From GCA-002733465 sp039969155 (lineage in GTDB: Bacteria; Pseudomonadota; Gammaproteobacteria; Enterobacterales; Kangiellaceae): a DNA stretch of 64,000 nt. The translations under genes and the position numbers were made by a program. Shown here piece after piece: positions 43,590 to 51,997 of the stretch. Under the pieces are notes generated by a model. The model made no database searches and had not been told where the DNA came from. It saw only the letters and a list, made by a program, of their open reading frames with translations. The stretch's first letter is position 1; each line of letters starts with the position of its first letter. Location: positions 1-64,000 of the forward strand of contig JBDVOJ010000024.1 of NCBI GenBank assembly GCA_039969155.1, given 5' to 3'.

Positions 43590-43967
43590 TTATAAAAGTC
43601 CAAGCTGCTGTTTTTTGGGTAGCTTGGAAACCACTAGCGCAAACGAATTATCAATCATTCGCTCAATTTCTCCACTAGGAATCGTGCCATCTAAAATAAT
43701 GGTATTCCAAAGTCGCTTATTCATATGATAGCCAGGAATGACTGACTTAAAAATATCCCGTAAAGCTGACGCTTCATCCGGATCACATTTTAGGTTCATC
43801 CACCAATCCAGATTGCCCTCATCATCGCCTTTTCCCATTTTACCTAGCGCTAAGGTAGCAAACATTTTTCCTTTTACTTTAAACACCGAAACTTCCGGCC
43901 CAAAGGGAAATGTTTCTTCCGAGAAAGGCTTCTCTAATAGATAGGTTTTGGCTTGCTTATGATTCAT
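43590..43967 (-). CDS. MmcQ/YjbR family protein
   Basis: A 125-residue protein of the MmcQ/YjbR family, recognised by YLLEKPFSEETFPFGPEVSVFKVKGKMFATLAL, WWMNLKCDPDEASALRD and GYHMNKRLWNTIILDGTIPSGEIERMIDNSFALV, all in the family order. The fold is CyaY-like/double-wing and is often called DNA-binding, with no firm function. It is 4 bp downstream of the amidohydrolase gene on the same strand (stop and start almost touching), so they are co-transcribed. It is convergent with the DCC gene, 4 bp apart. Confidence 0.92.
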   Translation of the reverse strand: MNHKQAKTYLLEKPFSEETFPFGPEVSVFKVKGKMFATLALGKMGKGDDEGNLDWWMNLKCDPDEASALRDIFKSVIPGYHMNKRLWNTIILDGTIPSGEIERMIDNSFALVVSKLPKKQQLGLL

Positions 43968-43971
43968 GGTG

Positions 43972-45804
43972 CTATTCCGTTTTGGCTTGCGTTTCCGTTT
44001 TGGTTAGCTGCTCATTTTGATAAACGACTTTACCATTAACAATGGTCATCAAAACATTTCCATCTAACAACTTAGTGGGCGCCGTTTCTCCAACTTGTAA
44101 AGGATCAATATCTAGCACGGTAATATCAGCCCACCGACCAATATCCAGCACACCCGTTTGCTCTTCTCTAAAAGCTGAGTAGGCTGCCCAAACGGTGTAA
44201 CCCCGCAATGCCTCTTCCGGTGTCATAGATTGTTCAGGATACCAACCATTTTCTGGTTGAGAGTTTTTATCTTGTCGAGTAATGGCAGAATGCAGTCCAT
44301 AAAAAATATTATGATCGGAACCGGGTAAATCCGAATTAAAAGTGAGAGCGACACTAGCTTGCCTTAAACTTCGCCACGCATAAGCGCCTTTTATTCGCTC
44401 GCTCCCAAGACGCGTTTCAGCCCACGTCTTGTCTTCAACCGCATGAGGTGGCTCCATGGAGGCAATAATGGACATTTTGGCCAAACGAGGAATATCTTGT
44501 TCACTAAGCACTTGCGCATGTTCGATGCGATTTCGCTGGTTTTTCACCAATGGATTTTCTTGATAAATTGCAGCTAAGTAATCAAGGGTTTCACGATTTC
44601 CGGCATCACCTATGGCATGAATACCAACCTGAAATCCGGCTTTGAGTAAATCTTCAACAATATCCCCATCAAAACCGTATCCATCTCCACTGATTCCTTT
44701 GTGATCGGGTAAATCAGAATAGGGTTCCAGTAATCTCGCTCCGCGACTGCCAAGCGCACCATCATAGTAAGCTTTCACTGAACGAATATCTAACCAACCT
44801 TGCGGGTCGGAATAAGGGCCTTTTTTGATCCACTTTTCTGAAAGTGATTTGTCTCTCGCAGAGAGCATCGCATACATTCGGATAGGCAAATTATTTTCAG
44901 CGCGCAGACTTTCAAACGCTTTCATATGTGCAGTTGCCGCACCAGCTTGATGGACTGAAACATAACCATCTTTTGCTAATTGCGCTAAACCATCAAAGAC
45001 AAATTGTTTGAATTCGTTATCTGTTGGTTTAGGTACCCCATCTTTTATTAAGTTGGTGGCATTATTCAGGAATATTCCGGTCGGTTGAAATTGCTCGTCA
45101 CGAAGGATTTCTCCCCCTACTGGTGCTTCAGTTTTATCAGTGATACCGATTAACTGTAGCGCTTTACTATTGGCCCAAATTGCAAAGCCGTGCAAGCTTT
45201 TGAAAACCACTGGTCGATTGGGAAAGGCGGCATCTAAAACCTGGCGATTAGGATAGTTGGTTGCCCAAGCGCCCTCATCCCAGCCTTGGCCAATCAACCA
45301 CTCATCTTTTGCGAGTTGTTTTTCAAACTGTTTCGCGCGTTTAACTGCTTCTTGAGGTGATTTTACATCGACCAGATTTACCCGCCTTAGCATTTCACCC
45401 AACTCTTCAACATGCACATGCGAGTCGACTAGCCCAGGGATGACTGTTGCGCCTTTCATATCGAGCTGCTGTGTTGAACTATCAATAAGTTCTTCCAGCT
45501 GTTTGCCATCACCGATGTAGATTATTTTACCGTTTCGGATTGCCACGGTTGATGCGTCGGGATGCCAACCACCGTCGTAGGGTGCGGATGCTGCTGGACT
45601 TCCATCTGAATTAGGATCCGGCCAGCGAAATGAATAAACCTTGGCATTGCTCAGAACCAATTGCGCCGTTTTATTGGCTTGAGGTTTGGACTCTGTTGGC
45701 TCAACAGCTGGTTCTTGCTGTCCACAGCTCACTAGAGCTAGAGATAATGCTAATAACTTGAAGATTTTTTGACTCAATAAACGAGTAACTAACGAGCTAT
45801 TCAT
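43972..45804 (-). CDS. Amidohydrolase family lipoprotein (YtcJ-like)
   Basis: A 610-residue exported metal-dependent hydrolase of the YtcJ/N-substituted formamide deformylase-like group. The N-terminus has a lipobox (LALVSCGQQ). The amidohydrolase core starts with VVIRN-like strands and GLVDSHVHVEELGEM (HxH). WLIGQGWDEGAW, GIHAIGDAGNR, RIEHAQVLSEQDI, SDLPGSDHN and VLDIGRWADITVLDIDP are in the family order. Substrates in this group are N-acyl or formyl amides. AGAGGGA precedes the ATG. The MmcQ/YjbR gene follows after 4 bp. Confidence 0.92.
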   Translation of the reverse strand: MNSSLVTRLLSQKIFKLLALSLALVSCGQQEPAVEPTESKPQANKTAQLVLSNAKVYSFRWPDPNSDGSPAASAPYDGGWHPDASTVAIRNGKIIYIGDGKQLEELIDSSTQQLDMKGATVIPGLVDSHVHVEELGEMLRRVNLVDVKSPQEAVKRAKQFEKQLAKDEWLIGQGWDEGAWATNYPNRQVLDAAFPNRPVVFKSLHGFAIWANSKALQLIGITDKTEAPVGGEILRDEQFQPTGIFLNNATNLIKDGVPKPTDNEFKQFVFDGLAQLAKDGYVSVHQAGAATAHMKAFESLRAENNLPIRMYAMLSARDKSLSEKWIKKGPYSDPQGWLDIRSVKAYYDGALGSRGARLLEPYSDLPDHKGISGDGYGFDGDIVEDLLKAGFQVGIHAIGDAGNRETLDYLAAIYQENPLVKNQRNRIEHAQVLSEQDIPRLAKMSIIASMEPPHAVEDKTWAETRLGSERIKGAYAWRSLRQASVALTFNSDLPGSDHNIFYGLHSAITRQDKNSQPENGWYPEQSMTPEEALRGYTVWAAYSAFREEQTGVLDIGRWADITVLDIDPLQVGETAPTKLLDGNVLMTIVNGKVVYQNEQLTKTETQAKTE

Positions 45805-45908
45805 AGTGTCCCTCTAAAACCAATGTATTAAAGAAGGACAACCATAACTCAAAATAAATCAAATTTCTCCTATCAGCACACAAGTCAGTGGTTGAAGCAT
45901 GCTAACCA

Positions 45909-46289
45909 TTAGCTATTAAAAGCGGCTCGACGTTGCCACTCTGCCGCAATTGCGACAATAATCGCGGTAATAATTAGAAAGCTGGCGCCGACATCACTAA
46001 TTGACCCCCATGCCACTATGGCAGCGATCACAGCAGCAACCACATAGGCCCAATCAGAATAGATCACGCTATTAATGGAAGCTTTAGGTTGCTCTTTTGT
46101 CGATGAAAGCCACACCAGATAGGCTGCAAAAACCATCAATCCTACGCCACCAATTTGGATTAACAGTAGCTCGCTAAGCCCAAATTGAAGGGCCCACCAG
46201 TTAGTTGCTGAAAGAAGCAGAATGGCGCAGATTGTCGAGAAGGACGCATTAAACCTAAAAGCGGTTTTAAGGTTAGAGTTGATCTGCAT
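45909..46289 (-). CDS. Hypothetical membrane protein
   Basis: A 126-residue protein with four hydrophobic segments, at about 14-30, 37-60, 76-94 and 97-115, and a short basic tail (QRRAAFNS). No family motif is recognised beyond a general DUF-type four-helix membrane protein. It is divergent from an HxlR regulator gene across 124 bp that contain two copies of a 27-bp operator-like repeat, so HxlR control is likely. The role may be linked to the stimulus sensed by HxlR, which is unknown. Confidence 0.8.
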   Translation of the reverse strand: MQINSNLKTAFRFNASFSTICAILLLSATNWWALQFGLSELLLIQIGGVGLMVFAAYLVWLSSTKEQPKASINSVIYSDWAYVVAAVIAAIVAWGSISDVGASFLIITAIIVAIAAEWQRRAAFNS

Positions 46290-46330
46290 GTCGGTTACCT
46301 CATTTCGGATTGTTTATCGGTCTTCAATCA

Positions 46331-46397
46331 AATTTACTTTAATTTTATATAGTAAATATTATTCTAGCTCAATTCACTTTAAAAAACTATAGTAAAA
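46331..46397. promoter_or_regulatory. Duplicated 27-bp HxlR operator-like repeats
   Basis: Two copies, at 46331-46357 and 46371-46397, share AATT(T/C)ACTTTAA and TATAGTAAA, 40 bp apart (about four helical turns). Each copy has ATTYACT and AGTAAA arms in inverted orientation. They sit between the divergent membrane-protein and HxlR genes, where both promoters must lie. Confidence 0.6.
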
Positions 46398-46413
46398 TGT
46401 TACATTCCGTTTA

Positions 46414-47052
46414 ATGAATAAACGAAGCCACAAACAAAACTGTTCTCTAGCCTATGCCGCCGATATTCTTTCGGAGCGTTGGACCTTACTGATCGTTAGA
46501 GAATTATTATTAAAGCCCTGCCGATACGTAGAGCTTTTAAATAACTTGTCTGGGATGGGGACCAATCTGCTCGCCAACCGACTTAAGGAACTCAGCGAGC
46601 TTGAGCTGATTGAAAAACAACAAAGTCGCTATCAATTAACGGCGCTGGGTCAATCTTTAGAACCGACCATTCTTGGGCTAATTCGTTGGGGTTTTCAACT
46701 GAGCAAGGTACTCTCCGATCCGAGCTATTTACATCGACCAGAATGGGATTTACTGGCAATAAAGTCGTTGTTTAATCCAGCCAACAGTTCGGGCATTAAA
46801 GTTTGTATGCAGGTCACTTTTTTAGAAGACACCGAACAAAGCAAACAAACTCGTGCTGTAAAACAAGCCTGGATACTCATTGCGGATAATCGATTTTCAT
46901 TTCAGTTCGAGAAACCAGACGCTGAAATTGATGTTCATTGGACTTGCAAACTGTCGCAGTTAGCTCAACCACAAGCTGAAAGATTATTGACCAATCCAAA
47001 AGAATCAAATGCACTTAAACGTTTCTTAAGCACATTTGATCCTATTGATTGA
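46414..47052 (+). CDS. HxlR family transcriptional regulator
   Basis: A 212-residue regulator. The HxlR winged helix spans about 10-95: CSLAYAADILSERWTLLIVRELLLKPCRYVELLNNLSGMGTNLLANRLKELSELELIEK, the full family signature. The extra C-terminal domain (about 100-210) resembles a sterol carrier protein-like (SCP2) domain seen in long HxlR proteins, but that is weak. It is divergent from a small membrane protein gene, with duplicated operator-like repeats between them, and convergent with purK. Confidence 0.93.
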   Translation: MNKRSHKQNCSLAYAADILSERWTLLIVRELLLKPCRYVELLNNLSGMGTNLLANRLKELSELELIEKQQSRYQLTALGQSLEPTILGLIRWGFQLSKVLSDPSYLHRPEWDLLAIKSLFNPANSSGIKVCMQVTFLEDTEQSKQTRAVKQAWILIADNRFSFQFEKPDAEIDVHWTCKLSQLAQPQAERLLTNPKESNALKRFLSTFDPID

Positions 47053-47073
47053 AGTTGGCTCTTGTAAGAAGAT

Positions 47074-48297
47074 TTAGGTTCTCAAATCCAAGGACGGTTT
47101 AAGTCGTCCCTCCGTTATACTCGGGCCATAAATATCGACTTCCGTCTGCTCAATTTTTCTTACTAAACGTTGACGGTCATCATCTAACAGATTGACATGC
47201 CCCAATTTACGATTTGGTTTGGGTGTTTTGTTGTACATAAAAACTTCGCCAATTGAAATCTTTCGAGATTCTTTAGATTGGGCATGCTCGGATTGATCGA
47301 TTATCAAATTGTCATTGTATAAATTTAACTGGTGTATTTCTTTGCTCCCAAGAATATTAACCATCCCAGCGAAACCGCTAATGTCGGTTAAACCAAGAGG
47401 CATGCCTAAAATCGCTCTCAGATGATTTTCAAATTGACTCGTCAGCGTTTGCTTAGTTGCTCCCTGACGATAAACTGTCCAATGACCGCTATTATGCACA
47501 CGCGGCGCAAGTTCGTTGACGTAAAAACCGTCTTGAACAATAAATAATTCCATCGCCATAACCCCAACGTATTGCCAGTGGTTAAACAGTTTTTGTAGAT
47601 CATCTTCAATCAGTTTTAATAGATTCGCATCGATAGAATTATCTGGCGCGATCGATGAACGCAAAATTCCTTTTTGATGTCGATTTTCGGTCAGCGGGTA
47701 GAATTTACATTCACCAGTATTAGAGCGAACGCCGATTAAAGAGACCTCTTTGATAAAGTCAATTTTTGGTTCAACGATCCAATTAATTTTAGAACTCTCT
47801 TTTAATAAGCGGTGTAATTGGGCTCGCGTTTTGATGTGCCATTGATTCTTACCATCATAGCCATCTTCTAATGCCTTAATCACAACCGGTAAACCAAAAG
47901 TGTGCACCGCATTTTTGACTGACTCTGCACTATCAACCAACAACCAAGGTGTTGCTGCGATATTTAATTTAGACAAGGCGAGCTTTTCTTTTAAACGATT
48001 TTTGCAAGTCGCCACACACTCCGGTGATGGATAAACTTTGACGTGCATCGATAGTTCTAACATTAATCTAACGTCCACATTTTCTCGTTCGACCGTAATC
48101 ACATCGGGATTGTCTAAAGCATCAAGAAGTCCTTGAATGCTCATTGGTCGATGCCAATGAACTACTCTACCTAAGCCTTTGACACATTGAATAGACTCAT
48201 TTTCTAAAGCAATGAATGAAGTAGTGATTCCTAAGTCTTTACCTGCCTGTGCGAGTAACCTTGCGAGTTGACCGCAACCAATAATTGCAACATGCAT
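47074..48297 (-). CDS. purK: 5-(carboxyamino)imidazole ribonucleotide synthase (PurK)
   Basis: A 407-residue ATP-grasp enzyme. It carboxylates aminoimidazole ribonucleotide with bicarbonate and ATP to N5-CAIR in purine synthesis. IIGCGQLARLLAQAG is the N-terminal dinucleotide-like loop; LPVVIKALEDGYDGKNQW the ATP-grasp lysine loop; VMAMELFIVQDGFYVNELAPRVHNSGHWT the C-terminal metal site. It is longer than the E. coli enzyme (about 355 residues), by insertions in the C-terminal third. The last base of the purE stop is the first base of this ATG at 48297, so both are coupled. Together with the sbtA-like gene upstream it may form one operon. Confidence 0.93.
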   Translation of the reverse strand: MHVAIIGCGQLARLLAQAGKDLGITTSFIALENESIQCVKGLGRVVHWHRPMSIQGLLDALDNPDVITVERENVDVRLMLELSMHVKVYPSPECVATCKNRLKEKLALSKLNIAATPWLLVDSAESVKNAVHTFGLPVVIKALEDGYDGKNQWHIKTRAQLHRLLKESSKINWIVEPKIDFIKEVSLIGVRSNTGECKFYPLTENRHQKGILRSSIAPDNSIDANLLKLIEDDLQKLFNHWQYVGVMAMELFIVQDGFYVNELAPRVHNSGHWTVYRQGATKQTLTSQFENHLRAILGMPLGLTDISGFAGMVNILGSKEIHQLNLYNDNLIIDQSEHAQSKESRKISIGEVFMYNKTPKPNRKLGHVNLLDDDRQRLVRKIEQTEVDIYGPSITEGRLKPSLDLRT

Positions 48298-48779
48298 TAT
48301 GCTACCTCCTCAGCGATTTCGCTGGTTTGTTTATTGCGCCATTGTTTCAAGTTTTCGGAAATTGTAGGATTTGCCAGAGCCAGAATTTGTGAGGCCATCA
48401 ACCCAGCATTAAATGCGCCTGCAGCACCTATTGCTTGAGTTGCAACGCACACTCCGCGCGGCATTTGTACTATTGAGAGTAAACTATCCATGCCTTTAAG
48501 CGCTTTACTCTGAACTGGTACAGCGATTACCGGAAGCGTAGTGAGCGCCGCCACCATGCCAGGCAAATGTGCTGAGCCACCAGCCCCAGCAATTATAATT
48601 TGAATGCCACGCGCCTCTGCTGACTGAGAAAATTCGAACATCCTTTGTGGTGTTCGATGGGCAGAAACCACTTTGGTTTCGTAGGGAATATTTAAGGCTT
48701 CCAGTAATAAGGTCGCCTCTTGCATTGTCTCCCAGTCGGATTGCGATCCCATAATGATACTGACTGACGGTTTTGACAT
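48297..48779 (-). CDS. purE: N5-carboxyaminoimidazole ribonucleotide mutase (PurE)
   Basis: A 160-residue cytoplasmic class I PurE, which converts N5-CAIR from PurK to CAIR in purine synthesis. Family motifs are IIMGSQSDWETM (residues 8-19), VVSAHRTPQRM (substrate loop with His), AGAGGSAHLPGMVAALT and VPVQSKALKGMDSLLSIVQMPRGVCVAT. A GGAG ribosome site stands about 9 bases before the ATG. It overlaps purK by one base and lies only 31 bp downstream of the SbtA-like gene with no terminator between, so transcription from the sbtA promoter into purEK is likely. Confidence 0.96.
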   Translation of the reverse strand: MSKPSVSIIMGSQSDWETMQEATLLLEALNIPYETKVVSAHRTPQRMFEFSQSAEARGIQIIIAGAGGSAHLPGMVAALTTLPVIAVPVQSKALKGMDSLLSIVQMPRGVCVATQAIGAAGAFNAGLMASQILALANPTISENLKQWRNKQTSEIAEEVA

Positions 48780-48810
48780 AACAATAACTCCAAATTAATT
48801 AGCTAAAAGG

Positions 48811-49752
48811 CTAGGAAACAAAATTAAAGTACCAGCTTGCCATTAACCAATAGAGTGGCAACCCGATGACGATATTGAAAGGGAAGGCGACTCCGAGTGA
48901 AGCTGTTAGCCCAAGCGAATGATTGGCTGTAGGTAACAGGCTTCGCATGGCCAAAGGTACTGCGATGTAAGAAACGCTGGCACTGAGCACAATGGTTAGG
49001 AATATTCCGCCGGCTGAAAAACCCAGAAACGTTCCGACCGCGCCACCAATGGTTCCATTAATAATTGGCATGACCATCGAAAATGCGGTTAAGAACAGAC
49101 CATTTTGTTTTAAATCTTTAATTCGCTCTGCTGCGACAATGCCCATTTCTAGCAAGAAGAGTGCTAGTACGCCGTAAAACAGGTCGCTAAACAGCGGCAT
49201 CACTTTGACCGATTGCTCGCCAGCAATGAGTCCGATAATCAATCCACCAAACATCAGTACCATACTTTGATTACTGATTATTTCCTTACCCCATTCGGAC
49301 ATCGAAACGTTGGAATTTTTATCTTTCGCCAACATAAAACCGACCACAATTGCTGGGAACTCTAGTAAAACCACAAACAGCGGAAAATAAGTTTCGTAAA
49401 CAATGTTTTGTGATTCAAGCAGTGCAATTGCGACCGCAAAAGTACCGATGCTGACGGAACCAAAGTGAGCGGCAATTGCAGCTGAATCGTTCTTAGAGAA
49501 AGCACCAATTTTATTTAGGATGGGGAAGGCAATCAGTGGAAAGAGCAAACCCAACAACATGATGATTAAAGATTGAGTGATTAATTCCAATGAGACATGT
49601 TCGGCAAGCGCCATGCCACCTTTAAGACCAATTGCTAACATCAGAAATAAGCTGATTGCTTGATAAAGCCCTTTCGGTAGTTTTAATTCAGAACCAATTA
49701 ATCTGGCGACCACACCTAGCATGAAAAATAAAATCATTATGTCCAGTTGCAT
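48811..49752 (-). CDS. SbtA family sodium-dependent bicarbonate transporter
   Basis: A 313-residue inner-membrane carrier with about ten helices. The start LGVVARLIGSELKLPKGLYQAISLFLMLAIGLKGGMALA and SAAIAAHFGSVSIGTFAVAIALLE are characteristic of the SbtA (DUF897) family, which imports bicarbonate with sodium in cyanobacteria; heterotroph members are little studied. AGGAGCG precedes the ATG. Upstream, 37 bp away, is a 68-residue membrane protein; downstream, 31 bp away, is purE. The placement beside the bicarbonate-consuming PurK suggests it feeds carboxylation. No SbtB-type PII partner is present. A LysR gene of CbbR type is divergent on the far side of the small gene. Confidence 0.92.
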   Translation of the reverse strand: MQLDIMILFFMLGVVARLIGSELKLPKGLYQAISLFLMLAIGLKGGMALAEHVSLELITQSLIIMLLGLLFPLIAFPILNKIGAFSKNDSAAIAAHFGSVSIGTFAVAIALLESQNIVYETYFPLFVVLLEFPAIVVGFMLAKDKNSNVSMSEWGKEIISNQSMVLMFGGLIIGLIAGEQSVKVMPLFSDLFYGVLALFLLEMGIVAAERIKDLKQNGLFLTAFSMVMPIINGTIGGAVGTFLGFSAGGIFLTIVLSASVSYIAVPLAMRSLLPTANHSLGLTASLGVAFPFNIVIGLPLYWLMASWYFNFVS

Positions 49753-49789
49753 GAGTATTCGCTCCTATCAATTTGTGGCAGCAGTTAAA

Positions 49790-49996
49790 CTATTTTTGTT
49801 GAACTAAAGATTTTGGTTTTGTCAGTATCACCAGTGCAGAAGAACTGCGTCTGAATTGAATACCACTTAAAATGCATAAGGAGCCGCCTATTGCGATGAA
49901 AAACCAAGAGGTCGATAACAGCGTTGTTGTTAACAATCCAATGGCTAGCAATAGGCCGCCGGAAAACATGCAAAAGATAAACTGGGGATAACTCAT
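49790..49996 (-). CDS. Small two-helix membrane protein upstream of sbtA
   Basis: A 68-residue protein with two transmembrane segments at about 4-27 and 31-48 and a basic tail (TKPKSLVQQK). I chose the ATG at 49996 because GGAGGT stands 5 bases before it, one of the strongest ribosome sites in the window; the ATG at 50008 has the same site behind it. No family is recognised. It is the first gene of the probable sbtA-purE-purK operon and lies downstream of large inverted repeats, so it may be an accessory subunit of the transporter; this is inference. Confidence 0.8.
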   Translation of the reverse strand: MSYPQFIFCMFSGGLLLAIGLLTTTLLSTSWFFIAIGGSLCILSGIQFRRSSSALVILTKPKSLVQQK

Positions 49997-50067
49997 TACA
50001 ACCTCCATTTTTGAGAAAAATGATTCAGTTGGTTAATTCAATGAGTGTATTTTTTCATAAAGATAAC

Positions 50068-50115
50068 ATAGATAATAATAGATATTATTCAGCGATAATA
50101 TTTATTATTATCTAT
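50068..50115. promoter_or_regulatory. Nested inverted repeats upstream of the sbtA-purEK operon
   Basis: ATAGATAATAATA (50068-50080) and TATTATTATCTAT (50103-50115) are perfect 13-bp inverted repeats. Inside them ATATTAT (50082-50088) and ATAATAT (50095-50101) form a second pair. The TTAT/ATAA-rich arms suit a LysR operator, and the next gene upstream is a LysR regulator. Activation of the small protein-sbtA operon is the likely role. Confidence 0.65.
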
Positions 50116-50212
50116 ATAAATAGCAAAGTTTCTTGTCTAGGCCACGTCAAAAGAGGCATGCAGCAAACATAATTAGCTTGGCTAATTAATTTAGTGATGG
50201 GTAGATTTCTAC

Positions 50213-51184
50213 TTAAAGGCTCTTGATATAGTCTTTAGCTGTGGAGTTTTGTAATAGTTCTGCCGCGATTTCACTGCCATCGCTCTTCAAAAAATTCAAA
50301 AAGGTTTTCGCTATATCTGAAAGCTGCTTATTGCGTAAATACACAAGATACCAGTGATACTGCATTGGGAAGCCTTTAACATCTAATATCGCAATATCTT
50401 CACTTCGCTCTTGCGCTAAAGTATGAACTGATAAAATTGAAATACCCAAGCCAGACATTACCGAGTGTTTGATCGCTTCGTTACTTTCGATTGTCATTTT
50501 TTCATTAATTGAGTGTCCCGAATCGAGTAAAAACTTTTCTACCGAATGTCGAGTGCCCGAACCTGGCTCGCGCATGATAAACGGTTCTTCACACAATGCA
50601 GAAAACTTAATATTTTTCTTTTTGGCGAGTGGGTGATTAGCCGGGGCGACCACCACCAATGGATTATTAACAAATTCTAGTGTTTCGATGTCAATATCTT
50701 CTGGGGGGTGACTAAAGACATAAAAGTCATCTTTATTGTCACGCAACCGTTGGATCATCGCACCACGATTTCCGATATTAAAAGTGACCTCAATATTAGG
50801 GTACATATTGCAAAAAGGTCCCAATAAATGTGGGAAAAAATATTTCGCAGTGGTGACTACGGAAAGCTTTAACAGACCGGCTTGTAAACCAGACAAACTG
50901 CCGAGTCGGCTCTCTAAACGACCAACTGCATCAAAGATTTCCAAGGCACTTGCGTAAAGCTCCCGTCCAGCATCAGTTAAATAGAGCTTACGGCCAACTT
51001 GTTCTAGTAGTGCAACATCAAGATTATCGGCGAGTTTCTTGAGCTGTATGGAGACGGAAGGTTGCGCTAGGTGCAAATCTTGCGCCGTTTGGCTGATACT
51101 GCCCGTTTCTGCAAATTTTACGAATATCTCTAATTGCCTAAAAGTCCCTAAGCGTGCATGAAATCTGGAATGAGGTAATGGCAT
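50213..51184 (-). CDS. LysR family regulator (CbbR/CmpR-like)
   Basis: A 323-residue LysR regulator. The helix-turn-helix is TFRQLEIFVKFAETGSISQTAQDLHLAQPSVSIQLKKLADNLDVALLEQVGRKLYLTDAG. The effector domain starts at about 95 and has the CbbR-like LLKLSVVTTAKYFFPHLLGPF and EPFIMREPGSGTRHSVEKFLL. CbbR/CmpR proteins respond to carbon metabolites and control carbon fixation or bicarbonate uptake, which fits the nearby SbtA-like gene. I take the ATG at 51184; the frame opens at 51220 but that start has no ribosome site. An exact palindrome TTTATTATAATAAA lies at 51220-51233, a candidate self-regulatory site. Confidence 0.92.
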   Translation of the reverse strand: MPLPHSRFHARLGTFRQLEIFVKFAETGSISQTAQDLHLAQPSVSIQLKKLADNLDVALLEQVGRKLYLTDAGRELYASALEIFDAVGRLESRLGSLSGLQAGLLKLSVVTTAKYFFPHLLGPFCNMYPNIEVTFNIGNRGAMIQRLRDNKDDFYVFSHPPEDIDIETLEFVNNPLVVVAPANHPLAKKKNIKFSALCEEPFIMREPGSGTRHSVEKFLLDSGHSINEKMTIESNEAIKHSVMSGLGISILSVHTLAQERSEDIAILDVKGFPMQYHWYLVYLRNKQLSDIAKTFLNFLKSDGSEIAAELLQNSTAKDYIKSL

Positions 51185-51219
51185 AGTGTTTTTATGGTAC
51201 TTTCCGAAAAGACAATACA

Positions 51220-51233
51220 TTTATTATAATAAA
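51220..51233. promoter_or_regulatory. Palindrome upstream of the LysR (CbbR-like) gene
   Basis: TTTATTATAATAAA is a perfect 14-bp palindrome in the 179-bp divergent gap between the LysR gene and the Rap1a-like gene. Its arms match the TTAT/ATAA repeats near 50068-50115, so the same regulator may bind both. Confidence 0.5.
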
Positions 51234-51363
51234 TATCATTGCTAATTTAAATATATTATTATAAATGTTAATAATCCTTCATAATTTGCTTCATTGATAA
51301 CCATTGCTTTGAGTTAAACCTCATTGCAGCACCATCCATCGCTAATTAGCCAAGGAGTTAATT

Positions 51364-51834
51364 ATGTTAAGCAAATATTTATCAGTTCCGCTATTGATGT
51401 TAGTGTTGAACGTAACCCCAAGCCATGCAAAATCCTTCGACCCATTATCATCCAAGCAATTGAGTGAGTTATGCAAAGACTATTTAGCCCAACCTAACTC
51501 ATCTCTAAGCCTACAATGCGCTCGATATATAAAAGGGTTTATTGATGGAGCTATCGCTGCCGATACTGATTTGGCCAACAGCCACATCGGTTCCAAAAAA
51601 TCCATTTCATCATTCAAAGAGCGCGCCATTCAAAATCGAATTGGCAATCGCGTCACTCACTTAACCCTAGGTGACCGAGATTTAGGTGAGTTTTGTCTAG
51701 GTGAGCCTGTAACTATTGCCGATGTGATTAAAACCGTTGCGACTGAAATTAAAGCCGACGGATATCAGAATCAATCTGCACTCAAAGCGATGCAAGGCAT
51801 GTTAAAACAAAAGTATCCATGTGAGGCTAGCTAA
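51364..51834 (+). CDS. Rap1a/Tai-like exported small protein
   Basis: A 156-residue exported protein with a signal peptide (KYLSVPLLMLVLNVTPSHA). QCARYIKGFIDGAIAADTDL, FCLGEPVTIADVIKTVATEI and the last KYPC resemble the Rap1a/Tai immunity protein family, which has a conserved C-x-x-Y-x-x-G start and an FC-x-P core. Family members guard against type VI secretion amidase effectors, but no effector or T6SS gene is nearby, so the role may be different. A hairpin of terminator type (51868-51887) follows the stop. It precedes nhaA by 163 bp. The family call is moderate. Confidence 0.75.
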   Translation: MLSKYLSVPLLMLVLNVTPSHAKSFDPLSSKQLSELCKDYLAQPNSSLSLQCARYIKGFIDGAIAADTDLANSHIGSKKSISSFKERAIQNRIGNRVTHLTLGDRDLGEFCLGEPVTIADVIKTVATEIKADGYQNQSALKAMQGMLKQKYPCEAS

Positions 51835-51867
51835 CGTATTTAGTAACTATACAAAACGGTTTTACGG

Positions 51868-51887
51868 CAAACTGCCTCGGCAGTTTG
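51868..51887 (+). terminator. Hairpin after the Rap1a-like gene
   Basis: CAAACTGCC (51868-51876) pairs perfectly with GGCAGTTTG (51879-51887) around a two-base loop, followed by TCTAATAATTT. The 9-bp GC-containing stem and T-rich tail are of terminator type. Confidence 0.7.
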
Positions 51888-51997
51888 TCTAATAATTTAC
51901 GGGAGGCTCGAGTGGTTTAACCGGACAATCTAAATTTTAGGTTTTAAGGTAATTCGGTTTTCAGTTCGTAGCTCAAAAATACAAAGGAAGAATAATT

